Below, piece by piece: positions 17,102 through 27,503 of a stretch of DNA of 64,000 nucleotides (position 1 is its first letter; each line of letters begins with the position of its first letter). The notes below the pieces were generated by a model. It did no database searches. It was given only the letters and a program-made list of their open reading frames with translations, and was not told where the DNA came from. The translations under genes and the position numbers were made by a program. Source of the stretch: Ruminococcus sp. Lineage in GTDB: Bacteria > Bacillota > Clostridia > Oscillospirales > Ruminococcaceae. Where the stretch lies: positions 1 to 64,000 of the forward strand of contig NZ_JAEFAJ010000014.1 in assembly GCF_016287535.1 (NCBI RefSeq), read 5' to 3'.

Positions 17102-19648
17102 ATGATGTTAAAGAAACTCGCAGCTGCAGTTATAGCAGCATCGACAGCAATTGTTCCTTTTTCTGCAGGTGATGTGAATGTACTTACACCGATGGGCGTT
17201 TATGCGGAAGAAGCAGGGAACGCGGCTTCTGCTCCAGGCTGGATACCTGATGATTTTGAATCTGCGCTTGAATTCCGCAACACCTATGGAGCTACGCATA
17301 TCGAGGACGGTTTGATCTGTATAGTCCTTGTCAATGAGGATGCGTTTCCCTCTGACTCGGATATGCTTCGCTATCAGATCGTAACGACGGAAAATGTCAT
17401 GGAAACACTCAGTCATAAGGTATATACCGCAGATGATACAAAGTCAAAGATCGAGGTCTATGTATACAAACCTGTAGTGCAGGGAGATATTGAAGTTGCA
17501 GTTGTTGACACCTGGTTGAAATCATATTCGCTTGATCTGGGATATAATCATGCGTCGGCGTATTATACTTTCACTGCCGACAAGAGCCTAAGTGTCACCG
17601 AAACTGATATCTGCAGCTGGCTGCCTGACTGTGAAAAGGAATACTGGGATTATGCAGACAAAAACTCCCATTTATCCGTAAAGGACAATTATGTCGTTTT
17701 CTGTCTCTCTCATGGCGCAGGCACGGGTTATGAATGGACTTTGAAAGATGAGGGAAATAAGTGCTTTGAGCTTAAAACAGTAAGTGATTGCAGCTCTGTA
17801 TCTGCTTTTCCTATTGATGGAGGACAGGTCAATACGATCTTCGCATATAAGGCAGTCAAGGACGGCTATGATAATATATCATACGATTTCGGAGCAGTTT
17901 ATGCCAGTGATGAAGAGGGCAAAAAAACTCTTACTGCCGACTGTGCGATTATAAACGATGCGCAGACGGTACTTCTTTCGGGAGATATGAGAGTTACTCT
18001 TGTTGACTATGACACGGGAGAGCTCCTTACGATCGCAGACGGCGCAATGCCGGCAATATGGACAGATATACGCCAGGTCACTCCGGAAGGCGAGATCAAC
18101 TGCAATATGCAGCCCTCAGGATTCAGGAGCAATCCTGCCATAGTAGGTTTAGGCAGCTTCTTTGACAGCTATGATTTCTCATTCGGCTTAGGTTCTGATG
18201 GCCTTCCTGTGGGATATTGCCTTCCTGAGACTGAAGAAAAAACAGCGGGTTATTACAACGGAACTATCGTCCCCGATGATCATATGACCATAAAAAAATA
18301 TGATAACGACACTGCTGATGTTGTGTTCAGACTAAAAAAGAGCAACGCCAGCAGTAAGAGATCAACAATAATCACTTTTTATGACACAGATACAGGAGAG
18401 CTGATAGATATTCCCAGTGAAAAATCCCATATCTGTAAATACACAACGCAAGAGCCGTACACAAGTGAGACATTTGATATTACCTCCAACCCCTGCAAAA
18501 TCGATTCGGATCAGGTATATGAGCCGTCATACAGCTATTATTTTATGCCTGAAACAAGATCAGGCTGGTATAATTACCTTCAGTTTGAGACAACATCTGA
18601 AAATTCTGACTGTATCGAGCTTGTTTGCAGAATGAAATGGAATCCGAGCGGTGACTTTAACGGGGATAATAATTTCAGTATCTCAGATGTTATTCTTCTG
18701 CAAAAATGGCTGCTTGGCTCAACCTGCACGGAAACTGCCGATTTTAAAGCCGCAGATTTCTGCCGCGACAACGTGATAGATGTATTTGATCTTGTACTTA
18801 TGAGGCGTGAGCTTATAAACCAAGGCTGCTTATATGTTGAACCGGATGTAAAAGTCGGATATGCACCTTTAACTGTTCTGGAAGATGACCTGAAACTGTA
18901 TATTGGTCCCGATGAAAGCTACGGATACTATGAATATATAAGTATCCCCAAGGGAACGGAGCTAAACGAAAAAGGCTATCAGAATGATAATGACAAATGG
19001 ATATTTGTATTTTACCAATGCCGTTATGGTTGGATCAAAACGGTCAAAAAGGATAATATTACGCCCACGATCAGGTATGAGGTAGTCTGCGATAAGCCCG
19101 TGATCTACCTCTATCCCGAAGAAGAGACCGATGTCCGTGTGGAGCTTGAACTGACGGAAGCAGACCTCTCCACAACATATCCAAAGTATAATAACGGCTG
19201 GGACGTTGTAGCGTCGCCTGACGGTTCTCTTCTCAACAAGGCTGACGGTACACATCATAAGTACCTGTTCTGGGACGCAGTAAACTGCCGTACCAGATTT
19301 GATTTCTCGAAGGGATTCTGTGTAGCGGGAAGCGATACCGAGAGCTTCCTTAAAGAAAAGCTCACATATATGGGACTTACCGAGGAAGAGATGAACGAGT
19401 TTATCGTATACTGGCTGCCTAAGATGGAGCATAATGCGTATAATCTCATTTCTTTCCAAGGCGATATCTATACTGATTCAGCCAGGTTGAACATTACTCC
19501 GGAACCTGACAGCCTCCTCCGCGTCTTTATGACGTATGTTCCCCTTGAAGACGCAGTTGATATCCAGACGCAGCAGCTTGTGCCATTTGAAAGAAATGGC
19601 TTTACGGTTGTTGAATGGGGCGGCAGTGAGCTCGAAGGCGGGCAGTGA
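17102..19648 (+). CDS. Secreted dockerin protein; N-terminal W(I/L)PxDFESA domain, dockerin (~18648-18824), SH3-like segment, C-terminal KPVIYLYP domain
   Basis: Signal peptide MMLKKLAAAVIAASTAIVPFSAG; SGDFNGDNNFSISDVILLQKWLLG...ADFCRDNVIDVFDLVLMRRELIN; CDKPVIYLYPEEETDVRVELELTEADLSTTYPKYNNGWDVVASPDGSL. Confidence 0.85.
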   Translation: MMLKKLAAAVIAASTAIVPFSAGDVNVLTPMGVYAEEAGNAASAPGWIPDDFESALEFRNTYGATHIEDGLICIVLVNEDAFPSDSDMLRYQIVTTENVMETLSHKVYTADDTKSKIEVYVYKPVVQGDIEVAVVDTWLKSYSLDLGYNHASAYYTFTADKSLSVTETDICSWLPDCEKEYWDYADKNSHLSVKDNYVVFCLSHGAGTGYEWTLKDEGNKCFELKTVSDCSSVSAFPIDGGQVNTIFAYKAVKDGYDNISYDFGAVYASDEEGKKTLTADCAIINDAQTVLLSGDMRVTLVDYDTGELLTIADGAMPAIWTDIRQVTPEGEINCNMQPSGFRSNPAIVGLGSFFDSYDFSFGLGSDGLPVGYCLPETEEKTAGYYNGTIVPDDHMTIKKYDNDTADVVFRLKKSNASSKRSTIITFYDTDTGELIDIPSEKSHICKYTTQEPYTSETFDITSNPCKIDSDQVYEPSYSYYFMPETRSGWYNYLQFETTSENSDCIELVCRMKWNPSGDFNGDNNFSISDVILLQKWLLGSTCTETADFKAADFCRDNVIDVFDLVLMRRELINQGCLYVEPDVKVGYAPLTVLEDDLKLYIGPDESYGYYEYISIPKGTELNEKGYQNDNDKWIFVFYQCRYGWIKTVKKDNITPTIRYEVVCDKPVIYLYPEEETDVRVELELTEADLSTTYPKYNNGWDVVASPDGSLLNKADGTHHKYLFWDAVNCRTRFDFSKGFCVAGSDTESFLKEKLTYMGLTEEEMNEFIVYWLPKMEHNAYNLISFQGDIYTDSARLNITPEPDSLLRVFMTYVPLEDAVDIQTQQLVPFERNGFTVVEWGGSELEGGQ

Positions 19649-19666
19649 AAAAACTATTCAGCTTCA

Positions 19667-19702
19667 AAAGCAACCTGTACAGATAGTGCAGGTTGCTTTT
19701 TG
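19667..19702 (+). terminator. Rho-independent terminator
   Basis: AAAGCAACCTGTACAGATAGTGCAGGTTGCTTTTT. Confidence 0.85.
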
Positions 19703-19857
19703 ATTTGAAGCAAAAAACGCCTTGACATTCCCGGTGATATATGCTAAAATTAATCGTTTGCAAAATACAGCTTCTGTATACGGACATTTCGGACGCAACA
19801 TTACTGGTACAAGCTGAAATTGCATTTGTAAATTAATAATAATTAGGAGATGTTCTG

Positions 19858-21606
19858 ATGAAAAACAAGCATATTGGGAAAGCATTAGCCGCTGTAATGG
19901 CATTTGCCCTTATTGGCGGAGCATTACCCACAGGCAATACTTCTTTATTCGGAAGTCCGAGCGTTGCCAAGGCTGAAACAAGCAAGGAAATTGTTGATTC
20001 TGATCATGATGATGATCCTGATCACCTCAACTATGACCCTGCAAGTTTCAGCGAAAAGACAGGCGTTCTTCTGCTCAACGGAAGAGTCAACAAAAATGAT
20101 GTACGTCAGTATTTTGACAATGAAAAATTAACGAAAGTGTCCTGTGCAAAGGGGACTATTTTCCCTGCTGATTGCTCAAATATGTTCTATCATTGCGATT
20201 TTGATGAAATTGACTTAACAAATGCTGATACATCAAATGTCAATGACATGAGTTATATGTTTTGTAATTGTGATAATCTTGAATCGCTTGATCTAAGTAT
20301 GCTAAATACTTCAAATGTTAAAACCATGAGATGTATGTTTATGGGAAACAAACTGACTTCAGTCAATTTAAAGAACATTGACACTTCCAGTGTTACAAAT
20401 ATGTATGGTATGTTCTGGGATTGTAAAAACCTCACTTCACTTGACCTGAGTTGTTTTGATACGTCAAATGTTGAAACTATGATATGGATGTTCTGCGATT
20501 GTAAAGCATTGGAATCCATTGATATCAGCAGCTTTGATACATCAAAGGTTGAAGATATGACACAAATGTTTGCAAATTGTTATAGCCTTACCTCTCTTGA
20601 TGTAAGAAGCTTTGATACATCAAATGTAAAGTTGATGCCGTCTATGTTTTCAAACTGCACAAGTCTTGAATCAATTGATGTCAGCAATTTTGATACGACA
20701 AAAGCAAGGTATAATTGTGACGGCACATTCTTTGACTGCCCGGCTCTTATTCCAAATATGGTTTTTAATTTCGGAGCAAATATTACACTTGATGGAAGCC
20801 TCGGAGTAAACTTCTATATAGATCAGCCTGAATATTATTCTCAATACTATAGCGGAGATTTAGGTAAGCTCTCAAAAAATCTTGCAAAGGTCGTTTTGAG
20901 CGGTCCCAACGGTGATATCGTTATCACTGATTTTGAAAAGTATGATACAAATACCCAAACAATGAAATTAACATATCCTGTTAATGCAACACAGGCAAAT
21001 GAGAAAATAACTCTGAAAGCTTATGATAAAGACGGTAATCGTCTCGTAGTATGCGACCAAGGATATGGACTTTGCAGCCATTCTCAGCTCGAATGCTCTG
21101 TACAGAGCTATATCAACAGTCTTAAGGAGAGTAGTTCATATAAAAACGACACAAAGCTTCAGTTGCTTGTAGACGCTTTGGAGAATTACTGCAAGGCCGC
21201 TGACAGATACTTCAACGGCACCTCAAACGACGTCAAGAAATACACAGATGAATATGCAGACCTCTTTGACCAGTATGCCACGAAACTTCCTGACGATGTA
21301 AAGCTTTCTCTTGTGCTCAATTCCGAAACAGCTTTAAGGATATATACTGACAGCAATGATGTGTTTATCGGCAGCACAAAAGCTGAAGCAAAGTACAAAA
21401 ATGGCGAGAAGTATTATGAGATATCGAATATTCCCGCACATCTTCTCAGCACTGCGTATAAGGTAACTATTGACGGACAGAAATATGAATGCAGCGCTTT
21501 GTCCTATGCATACCGCGCAATAAAGAACAATGCCAGCGGCAATCTCAAGGACGTAGTACTTGCGCTCTATTTCTATTCGCTCGCTGCTGACGCATATATT
21601 GCATGA
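19858..21606 (+). CDS. Secreted DUF285 repeat protein with C-terminal domain shared with the CotH protein
   Basis: LTNADTSNVNDMSYMF / LDLSCFDTSNVETMIWMF repeats, then ITLDGSLGVNFYID...SLVLNSETALRIYTD...YEISNIPAHLLSTAYKVT...CSALSYAYRAI. Confidence 0.9.
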   Translation: MKNKHIGKALAAVMAFALIGGALPTGNTSLFGSPSVAKAETSKEIVDSDHDDDPDHLNYDPASFSEKTGVLLLNGRVNKNDVRQYFDNEKLTKVSCAKGTIFPADCSNMFYHCDFDEIDLTNADTSNVNDMSYMFCNCDNLESLDLSMLNTSNVKTMRCMFMGNKLTSVNLKNIDTSSVTNMYGMFWDCKNLTSLDLSCFDTSNVETMIWMFCDCKALESIDISSFDTSKVEDMTQMFANCYSLTSLDVRSFDTSNVKLMPSMFSNCTSLESIDVSNFDTTKARYNCDGTFFDCPALIPNMVFNFGANITLDGSLGVNFYIDQPEYYSQYYSGDLGKLSKNLAKVVLSGPNGDIVITDFEKYDTNTQTMKLTYPVNATQANEKITLKAYDKDGNRLVVCDQGYGLCSHSQLECSVQSYINSLKESSSYKNDTKLQLLVDALENYCKAADRYFNGTSNDVKKYTDEYADLFDQYATKLPDDVKLSLVLNSETALRIYTDSNDVFIGSTKAEAKYKNGEKYYEISNIPAHLLSTAYKVTIDGQKYECSALSYAYRAIKNNASGNLKDVVLALYFYSLAADAYIA

Positions 21607-21629
21607 TAAAAAAATATTATCGTTATTAC

Positions 21630-21655
21630 GGAGACCTTCGGGTCTCCTTTTTTTT
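21630..21655 (+). terminator. Rho-independent terminator
   Basis: GGAGACCTTCGGGTCTCCTTTTTTTT. Confidence 0.95.
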
Positions 21656-21737
21656 GTTTGTTTCTGAAAATAAACTTTTGAATTAAAAATATTGACATAT
21701 ATAAAATTATATGTTAAAATATAATTAATATATAATA

Positions 21738-24326
21738 ATGGAGGTGCATAATTTGAAAATATCAAAGCGCAACAAAAAAGCACTGTCAGTATGCGTTAGT
21801 ATACTTCTTACTGTCAATATATGTTCGACTTTAAGCTACAGTGCTGCAGATCACGATGTTAACGCTGAAAAAAGTCCGTCCGACATGATCTCAGGTGCGA
21901 TTTCGTACATTGGTACCAGGGTGAATGAAGACAAGAGCATCGGCGATAACAGACTGGTCAATGATACGGCATATGCAATTGCCGCGCTGAGAACTGCAGG
22001 AGGAAAGGACTATGAGGACAGTGTTAAATGGCTTGCCGGTCAGGCTGACAGCGAAAACACGGACGTATCTGCAAGGATAGCATCTGCACTCGGAAGTCCC
22101 GACTATCTTGACAAAATGCAGACCAAACAGAACGGAGACTATGGATTTGGTCTTTATCCTGGTTATTCCAGCGATGTGATCGACTCGGTCCTTGTACTTG
22201 ATGCCATAAATGAGACCGGTTACAGCGGTGAAGCTGTATCAGGCTCTGATCTGGCAGCATATCTGTCTCAGGCAGTGAATGATGACGGCGGCTTTGCTTA
22301 TGCAGAATATAACAGGAGCGATCCTCTGCTCACAGCTGTTGCGGTATACGATATAGGCGTATTCTTTGCAAACCACAACTTTAATATGTCGCCATTCGCC
22401 AAGTCGGTGACATACGTGGCTGAAAATATCACCGACAGCTACGAGGACGCTAACATACAAAAGACCATATGCAAACATCTTGCACTCAAGGCGGCTGGAA
22501 AGGAAAACGATCTCACAGAAGTTGTCAGCGGACTCAGGGCAGCACAAAAGGCTGACGGAAGTTTTGCCGGGGATATCACTGCAACATACTGGGCAGTAAA
22601 GCTCCTTGCAGGTGAGAGTTCACAGCCGTCTCAGAGTACCGCGACTACAACATCTCCGACTACAACAACGCCAATTACCTCAACTACAACAACTACATCA
22701 GGCAGTACAACATCATCAAAGACGTCTGTGACGGTCACGACCGTTACTACTCCGGATATCTCTTCGACTACGACGACATACACGGGCAATAAGATCCTGC
22801 TCAAATGGGACGATCTGAGTGTTGAGGGAGCTGATATCAGATATCAGGTATTCAGACGTGTGAACGGCAGCGAGTGGGAGTCATACTCTGCATGGGACGG
22901 CAAGGAGAAAATAGATGTACTCAACGTATATCCCACAGAGCCATACCTTGCAGAATGGATGACCGAACCGCTGGAGGGTGAGGATACTCCCGCAGGAAAA
23001 GACCTTATGAGTATAGCCTCGGTGAATTTCTCAGACTTCAATTCCGATCCTGAGAAATATATGTACGATGAGGACGGCAGCTGGAAATACGACGTTGTCT
23101 TCTTTGGCGCTGCCGACTGTAACAGCGGATATGACCTCAGCGAAGAATCTTATGCTGTTACCCGCAAGTTTGCAGATACCGGAAGAGGAGTGCTGCTTGG
23201 ACATGATACTGTCTGCGGTTCACTTCAGTCAAGTTGCTATCGTCCGTTTTTCAACCAGTTTGCAGATGATCTTGGACTTATCGTCAAATTCGATGAACTT
23301 GACAATGGTATGTCAGATACAGCAACTGTAGTAAAAAAAGGCCTGATTACTGAGTATCCGTGGATGTTAAGAGGTGAGCTGAATGTACCTGAATGGCATA
23401 CATCAAATCAGTACTGCAATAAGGGTACGGAATGGATGATATGGAACGGCGAAAGGCTGACTGATGAAGAGACAGGAGCAAAGGCGGCATTCTATCTTGC
23501 TACAAAGAACAATTTTGGAATAATACAGACAGGCAACAGTGACGGATGTACTACCGACGATGAAAAAAAGGTACTTGCAAATACTCTGTTCTATCTGTAT
23601 CAGAATACAAGCAATACAAGCACAGCAGACAATGCGTTCTTTGATACTGATGCTCCGGCAAATATACATCTGCTTGACGCGTCGGTATCCGAAGGCATAA
23701 TGAAGCTTCATGTACAGGCTGAGGATAAGCCTACGGTATATGAGTATTACGCAAAGGCAAAATTAGGAAGCAACAGCATTAAAACCAATGTTCAGAAGCA
23801 TGAAGCGCTGAGCGGCATGGCAGGCTTTGCAGGCATTATCACCGACAGTGATAAGAGCGCGATGGAGCTTATCGTATCCGAAGAGGACGGCAAAACCGTA
23901 AAAGACATGGTCGAAGCCGACGAAAAGGGAAATGCTGATCTTACCATAGCTCTGAAAGACGGCACAGGTCCGCAGTTCCTCCATATATTTGCAGTTGATA
24001 AGTCAGGCAATATCAGCGAACTGACAGCTCCTTTATCCGACGGCTCAGAAGAAAAGATAAAACTTGGAGACGTTAACTTTGACGGACAGGTAAATGCAGT
24101 AGACGCAAGTATGATACTTGCCGAGTATGCAAGAATATCCACGGAGCAGACTCCTGAATTCAGTGATAAGCAGTTCATTGCGGGAGACGTTGACGAGAAC
24201 GGCGTTATAGACGCGGTAGACGCTTCAAAGGTGCTCGCATACTATGCGTATGCGTCAACAGGCGGAGAGCTTGACGATATGAGAGACTGGATGGCACTTA
24301 CAGCCAGGTCTGACGGGAATAAATGA
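21738..24326 (+). CDS. Secreted dockerin protein: N-terminal alpha/alpha-toroid (prenyltransferase/terpene cyclase-like) domain, Thr-rich linker, uncharacterised domain, C-terminal dockerin
   Basis: Toroid-like NDTAYAIAALRTAGGKDYEDSVKWL...NDDGGFAYAEYNRSDPLLTAVAVYD; TTTTSPTTTTPITSTTTTTSG linker; GDVNFDGQVNAVDASMILAEYARIST...GDVDENGVIDAVDASKVLAYYAYAST. Confidence 0.85.
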   Translation: MEVHNLKISKRNKKALSVCVSILLTVNICSTLSYSAADHDVNAEKSPSDMISGAISYIGTRVNEDKSIGDNRLVNDTAYAIAALRTAGGKDYEDSVKWLAGQADSENTDVSARIASALGSPDYLDKMQTKQNGDYGFGLYPGYSSDVIDSVLVLDAINETGYSGEAVSGSDLAAYLSQAVNDDGGFAYAEYNRSDPLLTAVAVYDIGVFFANHNFNMSPFAKSVTYVAENITDSYEDANIQKTICKHLALKAAGKENDLTEVVSGLRAAQKADGSFAGDITATYWAVKLLAGESSQPSQSTATTTSPTTTTPITSTTTTTSGSTTSSKTSVTVTTVTTPDISSTTTTYTGNKILLKWDDLSVEGADIRYQVFRRVNGSEWESYSAWDGKEKIDVLNVYPTEPYLAEWMTEPLEGEDTPAGKDLMSIASVNFSDFNSDPEKYMYDEDGSWKYDVVFFGAADCNSGYDLSEESYAVTRKFADTGRGVLLGHDTVCGSLQSSCYRPFFNQFADDLGLIVKFDELDNGMSDTATVVKKGLITEYPWMLRGELNVPEWHTSNQYCNKGTEWMIWNGERLTDEETGAKAAFYLATKNNFGIIQTGNSDGCTTDDEKKVLANTLFYLYQNTSNTSTADNAFFDTDAPANIHLLDASVSEGIMKLHVQAEDKPTVYEYYAKAKLGSNSIKTNVQKHEALSGMAGFAGIITDSDKSAMELIVSEEDGKTVKDMVEADEKGNADLTIALKDGTGPQFLHIFAVDKSGNISELTAPLSDGSEEKIKLGDVNFDGQVNAVDASMILAEYARISTEQTPEFSDKQFIAGDVDENGVIDAVDASKVLAYYAYASTGGELDDMRDWMALTARSDGNK

Positions 24327-24363
24327 CAGTATCTGTCACATTCAGTAAACAGGAGGAAATGCA

Positions 24364-27216
24364 ATGCATAACAAGCAATTTTTGAAAGCAACCGCTTTTG
24401 TTCTTGCAGCAGTGCTGATGTGTACTTCATGCAGCACAGCTGCGCAGAAAACGAAAAAAGACATTGCTGATGATAAATTAAGCAAAAGCCGCCATATCGC
24501 TGCCGAGGTAGTTTCTGAGGAGGAACGCTGGTCCCTCGAAGAACAGCTTGCATATGCCAGCAAAGGCAATGATGACACACAGCTGATAATGATATGCAAC
24601 AGGCTTATCGATGAGCTTGATGAAGCAAAGAAGAGCATTGATGAAGATGCGGCAGAGATAAATCAGTGGGCAAGCGGTGAGATACTCCAGCGTCAGAAGG
24701 CTTATGAAGCCATGATGAACGCTAAGTATGAGGAGACCTTACAGGCTGTCAGCAACTTAAAAAACGGTATAAACGCAGAAGAGAACATCAGGATAATTTC
24801 CGATAACCTTTCACCGGAAGAAGACCTGCACTGCACATATGCGGCTGCAAATTCACCTTTCTGGGCTGCTGCGGCTGAAATGACCGAAGATTACAAAGTA
24901 AAAGAAGCCAAAATGGTCATATCCGATCCGACTGAAGAGGATCTCAGCTTTGAAAAGGATATGATAAGTGCTGAGGCAGCTAAAAATGCCGCCGACGCGA
25001 TAGGTGATATCGATGACATCTACTATTTTGTAAAGAACTGTATCAGAAATGAAATGTATACAGGTTCAAAGAAAGGACCTTTGCACACTCTGAACCAGAT
25101 GGGCGGAAACGACACAGATCAGGCGTCACTGCTTATTTCTCTGCTCAGAGCAAAGCAGGTACCTGCAAGATTTGTCCGCGGAACTGTCAGGATAACTCTT
25201 CAGCAGGGACTTGAACTTACAGGCGCTTCTGATCCCGATACTGCTTTAAGTATAATTGCGGCAAGCTACAGAAAGCCTGTGGCTATTACGAAGGATGACA
25301 AGATAACAGCCTACAGGTTTGAACATACATGGGTCGAGGCGTATGTGCCGTATACAGATTACCGCGGCGCAGGAAACAAATCTGGTGAAAGCGTATGGAT
25401 ACAGCTTGATCCGAGCTTCAAGAAGCTTGTGCAGACTGATGCCGAGATAGAACCTTCCTATACAGAAGATCAGCTTGCCTGTTTTGCTGAAATGCAGGAG
25501 ATAGCAAAGAATTCATCAGGAAAATATACATTGGCGCATGATCCGTCTGACAAGATCAATATAAAATACTATGATATTGCCGCCAAAAATGAAATATACC
25601 TTCCTTCTTCACTGCCTTATAAGGTCGAATCAGTCAGCGAACAGTACAACTTCATAAAAGGCGCAGACAAGCAGACGATCTCCATAAGCATTGATGAAGA
25701 AAAGCTCTTTGAAACACCTGTTGCAGAGCTTTATGGACAGTTTATCAATATCACCTACGAACCTGCAAGTGAATCCGACAAGGCGACTATGGAGAAATAC
25801 GAAAAGATAACAGATGTTCCAACTCATCTTGTTAAAGTAGTTCCTGTAGTAACAGTAGGAAGCCAGAAGTTCAGAGCAAAACACAGCTGCAACCTTGGTA
25901 CTGTACAGAATATGAAAACAGTTGTCAATGATGATACGAGCGCCGCTATCGGAGCAACTGTTCTGAATGATGTTATCCTCAGCGGTTCGGTATATGCTGT
26001 AAATGTTGATCTTAACACTATTTCATACAATGAATCAAAATATGCCGAAGAGCAGATGAAATCAGCAGCTGAAAAATTTGGGACGGAAGATGTTTATTCA
26101 GCAGATGTCCTCGGACAGCTTGTGGGCTTTGCGGGAAAGTATTTCTTTACGCGCTGTGACGCACAGGATCGTCTCTACGCTGATATGGAAAACATTTATT
26201 ATTCCCGTCATCTTGGAGTCGCTATAACCGGCTATCAGTTCCATACAAGGTCTGTAATGGGAACAACGGATTACCTTGACTGCGGTAATTTCTACACAGA
26301 TCTGTCGTATAACAGATCCACAGCTGTCAGCCTTGACGGCGATCCACAGAAAGCAAGGGAATACTTCCTTGAGACAGGAATGATCGAATCTGCGCTGGAA
26401 GCGGAAGTATGGTCAGATATTTTAGGCGAGGACAAGCCCTGCGTTTCGACTATGCATATATTTGACGCCGCTCTTGAAAAGGGTATAGAGCCTGTTTATA
26501 TAACCGGCAATAACGTGGATGAAGTTCTTTCTGAATGCAGTATTGACAGTTACATAAAGGATGATGTAAGGGAATGCGCGAAAGGTGGTATGCTGGTCGT
26601 ACTTATTCCGGAGATACTTAAAATAGGCGACTGGGAAGGAACAGGCTACATATCAATGGATCCTGAAACAGCCTATGCGTATTATATGATATCTGACGGA
26701 ACAGCAGGCGGTGCGTCACCTGACGTTGATCCTTCCGTACTGACTTCCGATGACCTGATGGCAATGAATGTCCGTCTTTCCTACATCAGCAGAACACTTG
26801 CGGTCACGAGTATGGCTCTGGCAGGAAGCAAGATAGTTGCAGCTGCCGAGGAGGGTAACATCGCAGATCTCAGATCAGGTTTCAATTCGCTGATCGGAGG
26901 AGCTGTCGATTATGGCTGTGCAGTTAAAATGGAACTGACAGCTTGCGACCGGCTCCTTGATTATGCTGATGGAACACTCAATGACAAACAGCTGGAAGCT
27001 AAACTCAAAAAAGATGCTGTACAAAACATAAAGGTAGTTTTAAAACAGATAATCTATCTGGCTGAACAGGCGGAGCTTGTAAATCTGAATCCGATAATTT
27101 CCACAATACTGGCTTTGGATACATTGCATGACAGCACGCATGAAATGATAGAAAATGGATTTAATGCTGCAGATATATGGTATGTATTTGATAGTATAAA
27201 CAAGATCGTACCATAA
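24364..27216 (+). CDS. Lipoprotein with transglutaminase-like domain
   Basis: Lipobox LMCTSC; DQASLLISLLRAKQVPARFVRGTVRI...FEHTWVEAYVPYTDYRGAG...VWIQLDPSFKK. Confidence 0.8.
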   Translation: MHNKQFLKATAFVLAAVLMCTSCSTAAQKTKKDIADDKLSKSRHIAAEVVSEEERWSLEEQLAYASKGNDDTQLIMICNRLIDELDEAKKSIDEDAAEINQWASGEILQRQKAYEAMMNAKYEETLQAVSNLKNGINAEENIRIISDNLSPEEDLHCTYAAANSPFWAAAAEMTEDYKVKEAKMVISDPTEEDLSFEKDMISAEAAKNAADAIGDIDDIYYFVKNCIRNEMYTGSKKGPLHTLNQMGGNDTDQASLLISLLRAKQVPARFVRGTVRITLQQGLELTGASDPDTALSIIAASYRKPVAITKDDKITAYRFEHTWVEAYVPYTDYRGAGNKSGESVWIQLDPSFKKLVQTDAEIEPSYTEDQLACFAEMQEIAKNSSGKYTLAHDPSDKINIKYYDIAAKNEIYLPSSLPYKVESVSEQYNFIKGADKQTISISIDEEKLFETPVAELYGQFINITYEPASESDKATMEKYEKITDVPTHLVKVVPVVTVGSQKFRAKHSCNLGTVQNMKTVVNDDTSAAIGATVLNDVILSGSVYAVNVDLNTISYNESKYAEEQMKSAAEKFGTEDVYSADVLGQLVGFAGKYFFTRCDAQDRLYADMENIYYSRHLGVAITGYQFHTRSVMGTTDYLDCGNFYTDLSYNRSTAVSLDGDPQKAREYFLETGMIESALEAEVWSDILGEDKPCVSTMHIFDAALEKGIEPVYITGNNVDEVLSECSIDSYIKDDVRECAKGGMLVVLIPEILKIGDWEGTGYISMDPETAYAYYMISDGTAGGASPDVDPSVLTSDDLMAMNVRLSYISRTLAVTSMALAGSKIVAAAEEGNIADLRSGFNSLIGGAVDYGCAVKMELTACDRLLDYADGTLNDKQLEAKLKKDAVQNIKVVLKQIIYLAEQAELVNLNPIISTILALDTLHDSTHEMIENGFNAADIWYVFDSINKIVP

Positions 27217-27261
27217 CATATACAACTCTTGTAAACGTAAAACAGTACAGTGAGAGAATAT

Positions 27262-27295
27262 GATAAGACCGATTGTGAAAGCAGTCGGTCTTATC
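27262..27295 (+). terminator. Hairpin downstream of the lipoprotein gene, weak T-tract
   Basis: GATAAGACCGA...TCGGTCTTATC. Confidence 0.4.
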
Positions 27296-27503
27296 TGCGT
27301 ATTATCACATGAATGAGAAGCTTTATTTAATATAATTAAATTTTGATAATATCACTCTTCTGCATTGACAAATCTTTGAAATTAAGGTATTATTGTCAGG
27401 TAAGGCCATATTATCTGCATTAAAAAACGGTTTTATGATGATCTTGGCATTGAATATTCTGACGGGATTTGCTATCCTGTCGTTCAGGAGGTAAGTTGTA
27501 AAA

